A DNA stretch of 64,000 nt from the NCBI GenBank assembly GCA_023133595.1, contig JAGLWF010000001.1, positions 97,693-161,692 of the forward strand. Reading direction: 5' to 3'. The position numbers and the translations under genes were made by a program. Positions 41,301 to 49,620 of the stretch are shown one piece after another. The first letter of the stretch is position 1; the number at the start of each line of letters is the position of its first letter. Origin of the DNA: Nanobdellota archaeon (GTDB lineage Archaea > Nanobdellota > Nanobdellia > Woesearchaeales > WJKV01). The notes under the pieces were generated by a model that made no database searches, was not told the DNA's origin, and saw nothing but the letters and a program-made list of their open reading frames with translations.

Positions 41301-41771
41301 AGGAGATTCCATCCTCACTTGATTCGCTATCTGATTTCTGATATTACCATAGATAGTATTCCTTGCCCAATTCTCAGTGATAGGCAGATCAGCAGACATC
41401 ATCCTGAAATCTACTGCAAAATACATAGGAATTAATATTAAGATCAAAATCAAAATAAGACTGAATTTCTTTGTTGTGATAAAATTCTTGATTGATGCAA
41501 TGTCAAGATGGAGATCATCATCACTTTCTTTTGTATCCTTTTTTCCTGCTTTGCCACTTTTTCCTTTGAATAAGCCTTTAATCTTAGAAAAATCAAATGA
41601 TATCTCATCATTATCTGCGTCTTTTTTAACATCTGGTTTTTCAGAAATTTTTGGAACCTCAGGTGTGTCATCATCCTTTTTTTTCTCTTTCTTAGGCTTG
41701 CCTTTGAAAAAACCGATAATCTTTGAAAGATCTAAAGTAATCTCATCATCCGCTTTCTTATCTTCTTCCAT
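38292..41771 (-). CDS. aglB: Oligosaccharyltransferase AglB/Stt3 with N-terminal cytoplasmic repeat tail and C-terminal parvulin (PpiC) domain
   Basis: [13 protein letters not shown] and [14 protein letters not shown] acidic motifs, [9 protein letters not shown] TIXE-like motif, NSWWDFGHW at 39675-39695 (WWDYG variant), ~13 TMs; C-terminus HVRHILV...[62 protein letters not shown]. Confidence 0.95.
   Translation of the reverse strand: [1159 protein letters not shown]
38295..38633 (-). other. Parvulin-type peptidyl-prolyl isomerase domain (aa 1047-1159 of the OST)
   Basis: All parvulin landmark motifs present: HILV, [23 protein letters not shown], G.[18 protein letters not shown].[11 protein letters not shown]. 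Confidence 0.95.
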
Positions 41772-41876
41772 TAAAATACCCCAACTAATGCTCTTCTAAA
41801 AAAGATAGGCAATTTATAAAGGTTATGATTACTTAAAAAGCAACCTTTATATACCTTGTCTTTTTCAATTTCCTCT

Positions 41877-42464
41877 ATGCCTGCAATAACATCTCGAAGA
41901 ATCGGTGTGAAAAAAAAGGATCGAAAGTTTCTATTATCCGGCTTTATTGTTTTTCTTATGGTACTCAGTGTCTTGGGTTATGCTGCTTACAGTGGAGATG
42001 GAGAATCCTATAATGGACATACCTTTGAGTTCAGAGAAAGCTACTGGAATACAAAGATAGACAAGACTTTGTTCCAGTTCCATTTTCTACCGGATGCAGT
42101 CAAGACTATTGAACTTTTAGGTAATCTAAGATATGAAGAATATTTTTTAGTGCACGATTCAAGTATCAATCTCAGCGCACAGGAGTCTTCAGCAATATAT
42201 CTTGTAAAATATGAACTCTATCTTCAGATGACAGAGAAATTAGGCATACCAGTGGAGCTCGCAACATCCAATCCAACAAATACCAGCACAATGCCAATCT
42301 CATGCACAGACGCAACTCTGTTTATCGGGGTCATAGAATACAGCTATGGGAATGAAACTAAAATAATTAATGAAAACAACTGTATTAAAGTTATTGCTGA
42401 ATCTGATTCTATGCTGGTGAAAGCAAATGACAGGCTTCTATATACATTACTTGAAATTATCTAG
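41877..42464 (+). CDS. Single-pass membrane protein with extracytoplasmic domain, unknown function
   Basis: Basic N-terminus then FLLSGFIVFLMVLSVLGYAAY; several N-x-S/T sequons (NLS, NTS, NET); divergent from aglB. Confidence 0.75.
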   Translation: MPAITSRRIGVKKKDRKFLLSGFIVFLMVLSVLGYAAYSGDGESYNGHTFEFRESYWNTKIDKTLFQFHFLPDAVKTIELLGNLRYEEYFLVHDSSINLSAQESSAIYLVKYELYLQMTEKLGIPVELATSNPTNTSTMPISCTDATLFIGVIEYSYGNETKIINENNCIKVIAESDSMLVKANDRLLYTLLEII

Positions 42465-43543
42465 AAGAAGAAACGCAACAATCTTGGTTCTTTGAATAAT
42501 ATCTTGAATACAAATTTTGTTGGAAAATCCATATCCCCATGCTTGAGCAGTGCTTTCTTGATTTTTGGTTTGTTTGCGAGTTCGAGCAAGGCGTTGTATT
42601 TTTTATCGCTTGATTTATTGAGTATTTTTCGGATCATTCTTGTTATCTTCAATTCTCTGTTCAATTTTTTCAGCTTGCTTTCATAAGATTTCTTTCTGAC
42701 AATCGAATCTGCCAATGCTTTTGCCGCCAATAATCCTGTCACTACTCCTCCTCCAGTTGTTGCCTTTACCTGCATTGCAGCATCTCCAACTAGATAGACA
42801 TTCTTTTTTTGCACTTTTTTTTCTTTATACATAGGGATTAATCCCCCTTGGTATTCAAGAATATCTAAATTAGGAAACATGGAGAGGAATTTCTTGAATT
42901 TCTTGTTTGTATTGGCTTTTGTTGCCAAACCTATTCTTGCTCTTGTCGAGGATTCTGGAACAACCCAAGCGAAAAAGTCAGGACAGATGCTTCCAAGGTA
43001 GACTTCGACATGGTCAGGATTGAACTTTCCTTTGACTCTTGCCTGTATTCCAACCAGAAAATCTCTTTTTCCAAACAATTTTGCTGATTTTGCAACTCTT
43101 GACACTGGTCCGTCTGCACCGATCAAGATGTCGCAAACAAAATTTTTGTTATTCTCGAACTTTAGTTTCAGCTTTCCATTCTTTTGTCTTGAAAAAGACT
43201 GGAAATTATGGTTGAATAATATTTTTGCTCCAGCTTTTTTAGCCTGCTGCGCAAACCATTTATCCATTTTGCATCTGTCGACAATATAAGCCTGCATCTT
43301 GTTAGTATGTAATTCAAATTTCTTATGTTTAGAATAGAATGTAGCGCCTTTTACTTTGTTTATCACAAAAGAATCAACTGGAACTATATCCTTGAGATTC
43401 TTAGAAATTATGCCTGTGCACTGTACTGGCCTGCCGATAGTGCTGTGCTCTTCAAAAATATTTACATTATATCCAGCTTTTGCTAGCAATTTTCCTACAT
43501 AGCAGCCAATAGGCCCTCCTCCAATAATAGCAATGGTCTTCAT
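42461..43543 (-). CDS. Geranylgeranyl reductase family FAD protein
   Basis: IAIIGGGPIGCYVGKLLAKAGYNVNIFEEHSTIGRPVQCTGIIS...LIGADGPVSRVAK...VYLVGDAAMQVKATTGGGVVTGLLAAKALAD. Confidence 0.9.
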   Translation of the reverse strand: MKTIAIIGGGPIGCYVGKLLAKAGYNVNIFEEHSTIGRPVQCTGIISKNLKDIVPVDSFVINKVKGATFYSKHKKFELHTNKMQAYIVDRCKMDKWFAQQAKKAGAKILFNHNFQSFSRQKNGKLKLKFENNKNFVCDILIGADGPVSRVAKSAKLFGKRDFLVGIQARVKGKFNPDHVEVYLGSICPDFFAWVVPESSTRARIGLATKANTNKKFKKFLSMFPNLDILEYQGGLIPMYKEKKVQKKNVYLVGDAAMQVKATTGGGVVTGLLAAKALADSIVRKKSYESKLKKLNRELKITRMIRKILNKSSDKKYNALLELANKPKIKKALLKHGDMDFPTKFVFKILFKEPRLLRFFF

Positions 43544-44007
43544 CTTTTAGTCTTTTCAGTATCCACTATCTTTACTTTATGCCCAAAAGCAATAGCATCC
43601 TGCAAGCATGATTCCATGATTTCTGCTTCCAGATTTTCATCGATCTTTCTTTTAGAATAATTTCTTTTCTGCAGCCTCCTTCTTAATTTTTTCAGGTCAA
43701 AACACCGCATCACAATGCATTTGTCCACATATCTCTTTGGAAGATAGTGCGATAGATGAGAATCGATCACAAGAGACTCTTTATTTTTCTTTGCCTCTTT
43801 TATCCTCGTGATAAGGATCTTATTGAGTTTATCGGTATTGACATCATAACATTTGTCGCCTCGATTATATTTTGCATCAACCCTTTTTTTATGTGCATCT
43901 ATAATCTTGTTTACATCAATATAAGTGTAATTTTTTTTCTTTGCAAATGATCTTGCATACGTTGTCTTTCCAGTCCCAACGCTTCCAGTAACAATGATTA
44001 TTGCCAT
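43540..44007 (-). CDS. Adenylate kinase-like P-loop kinase (AK6/Fap7-like)
   Basis: MAIIIVTGSVGTGKTTYARSFAKKKNYTYIDV...VIDSHLSHYLP...CIVMRCFDLKKLRRRLQKRNYSKRKIDENLEAE. Confidence 0.85.
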   Translation of the reverse strand: MAIIIVTGSVGTGKTTYARSFAKKKNYTYIDVNKIIDAHKKRVDAKYNRGDKCYDVNTDKLNKILITRIKEAKKNKESLVIDSHLSHYLPKRYVDKCIVMRCFDLKKLRRRLQKRNYSKRKIDENLEAEIMESCLQDAIAFGHKVKIVDTEKTKR

Positions 44008-44097
44008 ATGAATAATTATAAAAGATGTGTATTTAAAGTTAATGGATAAACGGAAAAACATTTAAAGCTGTGGAACAATTTAGGATATAGTGGGACT

Positions 44098-44496
44098 ATG
44101 GAGATGATCACTGTTTCTAGCAGGGGTAAACAAGAGCTTATTGATATCACTGCGGACGTGGAAAAGGTAGTGAAGAATAAGAAAGTGAAAGAGGGTGTAT
44201 GCTGCATCTATACTGGCCATGCCACTGGAGCGATTATGATAAATGAAAATTATGATCCGAATATATGTGACGATGTTATCGAATGCCTTGACAATCTTGT
44301 CCCTCGGGGAAAATGGAGGCATGATAAGGTTGACAATAACGGGGCTGCGCATATAAAAGCATCAATTATCGGACCGTCTCAATTCATACCAATACGTGAT
44401 GGAAAATTGCAGCTCGGAACATGGCAGGCAATAATGTTTGCTGACTTTGACGGGCCGCGAGAAAGAAAGATCATGATCAGGATATTAAAGGAGTGA
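44098..44496 (+). CDS. YjbQ/UPF0047 family protein (secondary thiamine-phosphate synthase-like)
   Basis: VCCIYTGHATGAIMINENYDP...RHDKVDNNGAAHIKASIIGPSQFIPIRDGKLQLGTWQAIMFADFDGPRERKIMI. Confidence 0.92.
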   Translation: MEMITVSSRGKQELIDITADVEKVVKNKKVKEGVCCIYTGHATGAIMINENYDPNICDDVIECLDNLVPRGKWRHDKVDNNGAAHIKASIIGPSQFIPIRDGKLQLGTWQAIMFADFDGPRERKIMIRILKE

Positions 44497-44498
44497 AA

Positions 44499-44963
44499 AT
44501 GGGCAGCTGTGACATATGCGGAAAAGATACAAAATTGTTCAGGGCAAAGATAGAAGGAACAATGATGAAGGTATGCAGAGATTGCAGCAAATTCGGCAAA
44601 GTTATTGGCGAAGTAAAGATCGCAATAAAAGATACTGCCAGACAGAAAGTAGCGACAATTTATGCCCAGGAGGAAGAGGAGATTGTCGAAGAAGTTGTTC
44701 CAGACTATTCTACAAAACTGCTAAAGGCCAGGCAGAAAAAGAAGATGGATCAAATGGATTTTGCGCGTTTTGTTGCTGAAAAAGAATCCGTGGTCAGCAA
44801 ACTAGAGACAGGCAGCCTTAAGCCTTCATTAAAGCTCGCTCGAAAGTTGCAGAACCGGCTGGGGATAAAGCTGATACAAGTCGTGAAAGAAGAAAAGTTC
44901 GAACTGGAATCAGGGACAGGAAAAGATTTTACATTGGGAGATTTTATCAAGAAAAAGAAATGA
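44499..44963 (+). CDS. Archaeal multiprotein bridging factor aMBF1 (zinc ribbon + HTH)
   Basis: GSCDICGKDTKLF...CRDCSKFGKV; YSTKLLKARQKKKMDQMDFARFVAEKESVVSKLETGSLKPSLKLARKLQNRLGIKL. Confidence 0.92.
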   Translation: MGSCDICGKDTKLFRAKIEGTMMKVCRDCSKFGKVIGEVKIAIKDTARQKVATIYAQEEEEIVEEVVPDYSTKLLKARQKKKMDQMDFARFVAEKESVVSKLETGSLKPSLKLARKLQNRLGIKLIQVVKEEKFELESGTGKDFTLGDFIKKKK

Positions 44964-46322
44964 TCATTTTGCGTAGACTGAATTTCTACAATAATTTTCG
45001 TCTTGATAGATCAATTCATATTCTTCAAGTATTATATCTTCTGGAAATTTGCCTGTAAAATCACAACTTGTATGGAATACGCACTGGACATCAGGCATCA
45101 CTTCACTAAACCTGGTCATTGCTTCTTCTCTGCTTGAGAAGAAAGGAAAATAGTCATACCAGTAGATCACTGCCAATGGGGTCGATGCTGCAATCTTGGC
45201 ATCAAAAGGGCATCTTTCAACTATACTCTGGTTCTGTGCCATGTCTGGAAAAAACATATGATGTGTTGCAGGAAATATCATTAATAACCCTATTGAGATA
45301 AGCATGTACGCAATAAGAATTGTTTTACGGACCGATGGACGGATTTTGGATAATCCATACGCAGATATGATTGCTATCAATGGGATCAATGGAAGTATGT
45401 ACCGTTCATCTTTCATAGAAATTATCTGAAAAAATGCATAGAGTATGATTAATGGCAAGAGGATAAGAAATATTATCTCTTCTTTATTCTTCAATTTTTC
45501 CTTGAATAGGAGATAGATTCCAAAGAATAAAAATGGTAGCATGATGTGCAAAAACAATGGAAAAGATCCAAGATATAATAAAGAATTGTTTGGGAAGAAT
45601 AATGGTGAGGAACCCCAGCCAGTAGAGCTTATCAATACATAGACAGGACCGAGCCAGGAACTATATTTATAATGATTGAAGATGAAAAAAGCTATTATTC
45701 CAAGCAAGATTGGAATGTTGTAATAAACAAGAGATAGAAGATTCTTTTTCTGCTTAAATATCCGATAAAGCAAATATATTTCGAGCGGAACTATCAGGAA
45801 AATTATTGGATACCGGACCATGACAGCGATAAATGAAAAGATCCCTGCATAAACATTCTGCTTTCGCGTGAAAAAGTAAAGAGACAGCAGAAAAAAGAAA
45901 GTTGCTGGAATGCTTGTGTAAAGCTTGAATGTCCAGAATATGAAAAGGGAATTAAAAGTTATGATGACTGCTGCGATATCTGCTATCTTTTTATTGAACA
46001 ACTGCTTTGATATAAGATACACCAAAGATATTGTGCCGATTGAGAACAATAGCTCTAATATTTTTCCAATTACTAGAAGATCTGCACCAAGTTTCCAGAA
46101 GACCCCCAGGATTATTGGCCAGCCGATCGGCCTTACACTTTCCCAATATGCGATCTCGCCATAAGAAAAGATATTCTTGGCATTGCTGATATAGACTGCG
46201 CCATCCCAGAAAGGCTGATAAAAATGTGAATATAGAGCTATCCAGATAGCTAAGAATACAATAAGAAGTAAAAATAAAAAAGAATTATCTTTTAACTTCT
46301 TTTGCAATCTAAATAGATCCAT
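44964..46322 (-). CDS. Multi-spanning membrane glycosyltransferase (ArnT/GT39-like)
   Basis: FYQPFWDGAVYISNAKNIFSYGEIAYWESVRPIGWPIILG, ~11 TMs. Confidence 0.75.
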   Translation of the reverse strand: MDLFRLQKKLKDNSFLFLLLIVFLAIWIALYSHFYQPFWDGAVYISNAKNIFSYGEIAYWESVRPIGWPIILGVFWKLGADLLVIGKILELLFSIGTISLVYLISKQLFNKKIADIAAVIITFNSLFIFWTFKLYTSIPATFFFLLSLYFFTRKQNVYAGIFSFIAVMVRYPIIFLIVPLEIYLLYRIFKQKKNLLSLVYYNIPILLGIIAFFIFNHYKYSSWLGPVYVLISSTGWGSSPLFFPNNSLLYLGSFPLFLHIMLPFLFFGIYLLFKEKLKNKEEIIFLILLPLIILYAFFQIISMKDERYILPLIPLIAIISAYGLSKIRPSVRKTILIAYMLISIGLLMIFPATHHMFFPDMAQNQSIVERCPFDAKIAASTPLAVIYWYDYFPFFSSREEAMTRFSEVMPDVQCVFHTSCDFTGKFPEDIILEEYELIYQDENYCRNSVYAK

Positions 46323-47025
46323 TTTCTGCTAATTCCGGACATCCCTCTAATGGATCTGTGAGTCTAGCGCAAATCGCAGGCTCTAATTCATCTCTTGCTG
46401 TAAACCCTTCGAATTTCAGGTCCTCAACTATCAAAGTCGGAAGGCTTGTGACATTGTAGGACATCTTCAGCACATTCACCATTGGTTCGTTTATATCTTT
46501 CAGATTAAACGAAAATATCAATAGCTTCTGGCCGAACTTCTTCTTTAGATAATTCAGGACAAAGCTCTGCTCGTCGCAATCCGGGCAGATCTTAGGATCT
46601 GAATGAAAGTTTAATAGCGGAACCATGTCCGAATTACATTGATCCTTGATCTTTTTTGCTAAAAGCCAGAACTTGATCTCAGATAGAAGATACTCTCTTT
46701 TCAGTAAATCAAACTGTTTATGGTTGATTTTCTCGTTCTTAGAAAAGGATTCTAATCTTCTCTGGGTCTTGTCAAGATCCTCCAGGCTGCGGTAGTAAGT
46801 ATCAAAAACACTATTGCATGTCTCATTACTAGTGAATTCGCTTAGATATTCATACTGCATCTGCGAGCTCGAGAATGCCACAGTATGCTCTTGATATAGA
46901 TCGCTCATCACATCAACCCTTTTATTCTCTACCACCAAGCCTAAAAAAAATCCCATGAAGAATATCGCAGCTGTTATGATCGCTGCAATGACATACTTTT
47001 CTTTACTTATTTTTCTCTGTAACAT
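46309..47025 (-). CDS. Membrane-anchored thioredoxin-fold protein with CPDC motif
   Basis: N-terminal TM YVIAAIITAAIFFMGFFLGLVV, helical linker, then MVPLLNFHSDPKICPDCDEQSFVLNYL (CPDC at 46576-46587) and VTSLPTLIVED (cis-Pro loop). Confidence 0.8.
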   Translation of the reverse strand: MLQRKISKEKYVIAAIITAAIFFMGFFLGLVVENKRVDVMSDLYQEHTVAFSSSQMQYEYLSEFTSNETCNSVFDTYYRSLEDLDKTQRRLESFSKNEKINHKQFDLLKREYLLSEIKFWLLAKKIKDQCNSDMVPLLNFHSDPKICPDCDEQSFVLNYLKKKFGQKLLIFSFNLKDINEPMVNVLKMSYNVTSLPTLIVEDLKFEGFTARDELEPAICARLTDPLEGCPELAENGSI

Positions 47026-47032
47026 TGTTTTT

Positions 47033-48298
47033 CTATCTCCATCTGGTTTTCTCTCCTCGTAGGAGGTCCCATCCAACACCTAACCATGTAATTCCTATCA
47101 AAAAGAAATAGATGAACAGGAAGAATGCCAATGAGATGAATCCTTGCTTTAAGATTTTCTCATTAGTCTGTGCATATGATCTCTTTATGATATATAACGA
47201 TAGCCCAAGCATAATAAGGATAGATATTAAGGACATAAAGTTTATGTCCCAAAGACTTAAATCAATTTTAATCTTACTGAACAAAGTCCAGAAATCAAAT
47301 CCAATAAAATAGCTATCATAAATAAAATTGACATATGGTTTGAATGCATAATATCCTGTTGCAAGCACCATTGTGACTGCCAATACGCCAGATATCAATA
47401 CCATAGGCAGCATGAACATTCCAAAATCACCATACTCTTTATTGAAGAGCATTGATTTATGCTGGATTGTAGTCAATAAAGTTCCTTTGAGCCACCTGTT
47501 TCTCTGACGATAATAACCTTTTAGATCTTTTGGCACTGCAGTATATGCATCAACATCCAGAAGCTGGACAACTTTATAATGATATTTCTGGAGACGGTAT
47601 GTCATCTCCATATCTTCGACAATATTTGTCTCGTCAAAGCCCCCTAATTTTTTAATGACATTTGTACGATAGATGCTAAAAGCTCCAGGGACAACATGGA
47701 CACAATCGACCTGCCCCATCAATTTTTTATAGAACATGTTAAGAAGGTATTCTGCGAACTGCACCTTCTGCATAAAGGTTTTCGGCTTCCGGACTTTCAT
47801 GCAAGGAAGAACAGCTGCAACATTCTTGTCAGTGAAATGAGCAAGCAATTGTTTTAAAGTAGGCGGAGCCACAGAAGAATCAGCATCAAAACAAACTACA
47901 TATTCCCCTTTTACAAATTTCATTCCATAATTCATTGGTGCTGCTTTTCCCTTGCCCTTTACTCTTACTTTATTGAGAAGTTTAATGTTTATCTTCTTAT
48001 TTTTCTTGATGAGATCTTCAACAATCTCTTTGGTGCGGTCAGTACTGCCATCATTCACAACAATTATTTCGTATTTATCGCGCGGATAGTCAAGCTTGAT
48101 TGCGGAATTCACTGTTTTTGCAACTATCTTCTCTTCATTCCAGACCGGGATCAATATAGATACATAAGGGATCTTTTTCAGTTTAATCTTCTTCTCTTTT
48201 GTGATCCCTTGCTCCATAAGAACCAAAAACCAGAATATTACAAAGTATAACGAGATAACATAGATGACCCAGATGAAGCTAGCTGGTACTGTTGCCAT
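47033..48298 (-). CDS. Membrane GT2 with processive polysaccharide synthase signature
   Basis: VVNDGSTDRT, VCFDADSSV, NIVEDMEMTYRL, QRNRW at 47492-47506; flanking TM helices. Confidence 0.9.
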   Translation of the reverse strand: MATVPASFIWVIYVISLYFVIFWFLVLMEQGITKEKKIKLKKIPYVSILIPVWNEEKIVAKTVNSAIKLDYPRDKYEIIVVNDGSTDRTKEIVEDLIKKNKKINIKLLNKVRVKGKGKAAPMNYGMKFVKGEYVVCFDADSSVAPPTLKQLLAHFTDKNVAAVLPCMKVRKPKTFMQKVQFAEYLLNMFYKKLMGQVDCVHVVPGAFSIYRTNVIKKLGGFDETNIVEDMEMTYRLQKYHYKVVQLLDVDAYTAVPKDLKGYYRQRNRWLKGTLLTTIQHKSMLFNKEYGDFGMFMLPMVLISGVLAVTMVLATGYYAFKPYVNFIYDSYFIGFDFWTLFSKIKIDLSLWDINFMSLISILIMLGLSLYIIKRSYAQTNEKILKQGFISLAFFLFIYFFLIGITWLGVGWDLLRGEKTRWR

Positions 48299-48336
48299 GA
48301 AGGAATTCTTTGAAATTAGCTATATAAAGATTTCGG

Positions 48337-49620
48337 TTAGTCGCTTATAAACTCCCAGATTTCAATATGATTTTTATTGTAGTTGTTTTTGAAATGAATT
48401 TTGCTGGGCAGAAGATGTAATAGCCCCTGATCACGGCTCGACCATATTTTCCCGGTTTTCATCGAGTCATCGATCCAGATGTACTTGATATGATGCTGGC
48501 TCAGCAGCTCAGAGGTCTGCTTCAGGTTCCTTGATTGAAAGATTATATCTAAAATTTCATCTTCAGGTGCAAAAGGAGTTGAGAACGGTTCCGTATTAGT
48601 ATAGTATTCTATCCAGAAACTATACTCTGGAAGAGTCAATACTATTCCTCCTGGTTCCCTTGCCAGAGATTCAAAGGATCTCAGCATCTCTAGTGTTGGA
48701 GGCGCTTCTGCTTCCCGATCTGCAAAAGAGACAGCTGAGAATAAAAATGAACATATCAAAGCGATAATTGCCAATAAGCCTATGAATTTGAGATCCCATT
48801 TTTTCTCTACCAATTCTCGAGATGCATGTGCCGCAAAGAACACTATGAATATGTTAAGGTATACAATAAAAAAAAGATATCTTGCAGAGAGTGCGAATAA
48901 GATGATTGTCGCTAGATATATGTAAATCAATTTGAACTTATATTTCCAGGTCAGCAGGAAACCAAAAAAAGCCAAGATAAACATTGTAATTCCGAGGCCT
49001 ATGTGTGCCCCAAATTCTAGTATGAAATTTCTCAGGATAGGTTGGTCAACCAAAAATGTAGGCGAAACCTTTCCAAGATAGAACCAATTATAAAATAGAT
49101 AGACAAGGATAATGCCTGAAACAATTATTGCATAATTTTTCTTCTTTTTTAATGTAAAACTATACGCCAACAAGAATATTGGTATCAGGACTGCAAAGAC
49201 CCCGAAGATTGCAGTTGAAAGGAATACTATCGATCCCAGGATATGGAAGATCGGCTTCTTCTTCTGAAATAGATAGAATCCTAGCAATATCAAGAACAAT
49301 AAGATAGAATGTTCTGTGAAATAAGTGCAGATATATATGAACGGAATAGAAAACATCAGTAGGAATATCGAGATATAAATATAATCCTGTTTAAGCCTCA
49401 TTGATCTCATGTTCAAGTAGAACAGAAAAATTATTCCTGCTGCGAACAAGAAAGGCAGAATTTTATATGCTGCTGGATTCAACCCAAATTTCTGCAAATA
49501 ATAATATGGAATGCTTCCTCCAATTGTCTTTGTGTTCAATCGTAAGATTGTCGGCGACAGGAGAACGAAAACTGCGAAAAAGTACAGGATTATTTTGTTT
49601 TTATATGCAAGGCTCTTCAT
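48337..49620 (-). CDS. Multi-spanning membrane protein, GT-C-like
   Basis: ~10 hydrophobic helices, C-terminal soluble tail; ATG overlap with upstream membrane protein. Confidence 0.6.
   Translation of the reverse strand: MKSLAYKNKIILYFFAVFVLLSPTILRLNTKTIGGSIPYYYLQKFGLNPAAYKILPFLFAAGIIFLFYLNMRSMRLKQDYIYISIFLLMFSIPFIYICTYFTEHSILLFLILLGFYLFQKKKPIFHILGSIVFLSTAIFGVFAVLIPIFLLAYSFTLKKKKNYAIIVSGIILVYLFYNWFYLGKVSPTFLVDQPILRNFILEFGAHIGLGITMFILAFFGFLLTWKYKFKLIYIYLATIILFALSARYLFFIVYLNIFIVFFAAHASRELVEKKWDLKFIGLLAIIALICSFLFSAVSFADREAEAPPTLEMLRSFESLAREPGGIVLTLPEYSFWIEYYTNTEPFSTPFAPEDEILDIIFQSRNLKQTSELLSQHHIKYIWIDDSMKTGKIWSSRDQGLLHLLPSKIHFKNNYNKNHIEIWEFISD

Noticed and set aside
38380-41799. Many plus-strand ORFs of 60-140 aa across aglB
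   Set aside because: All antisense to a single, strongly supported 1159-aa OST frame; low-complexity Ser/Ile content typical of shadow ORFs.
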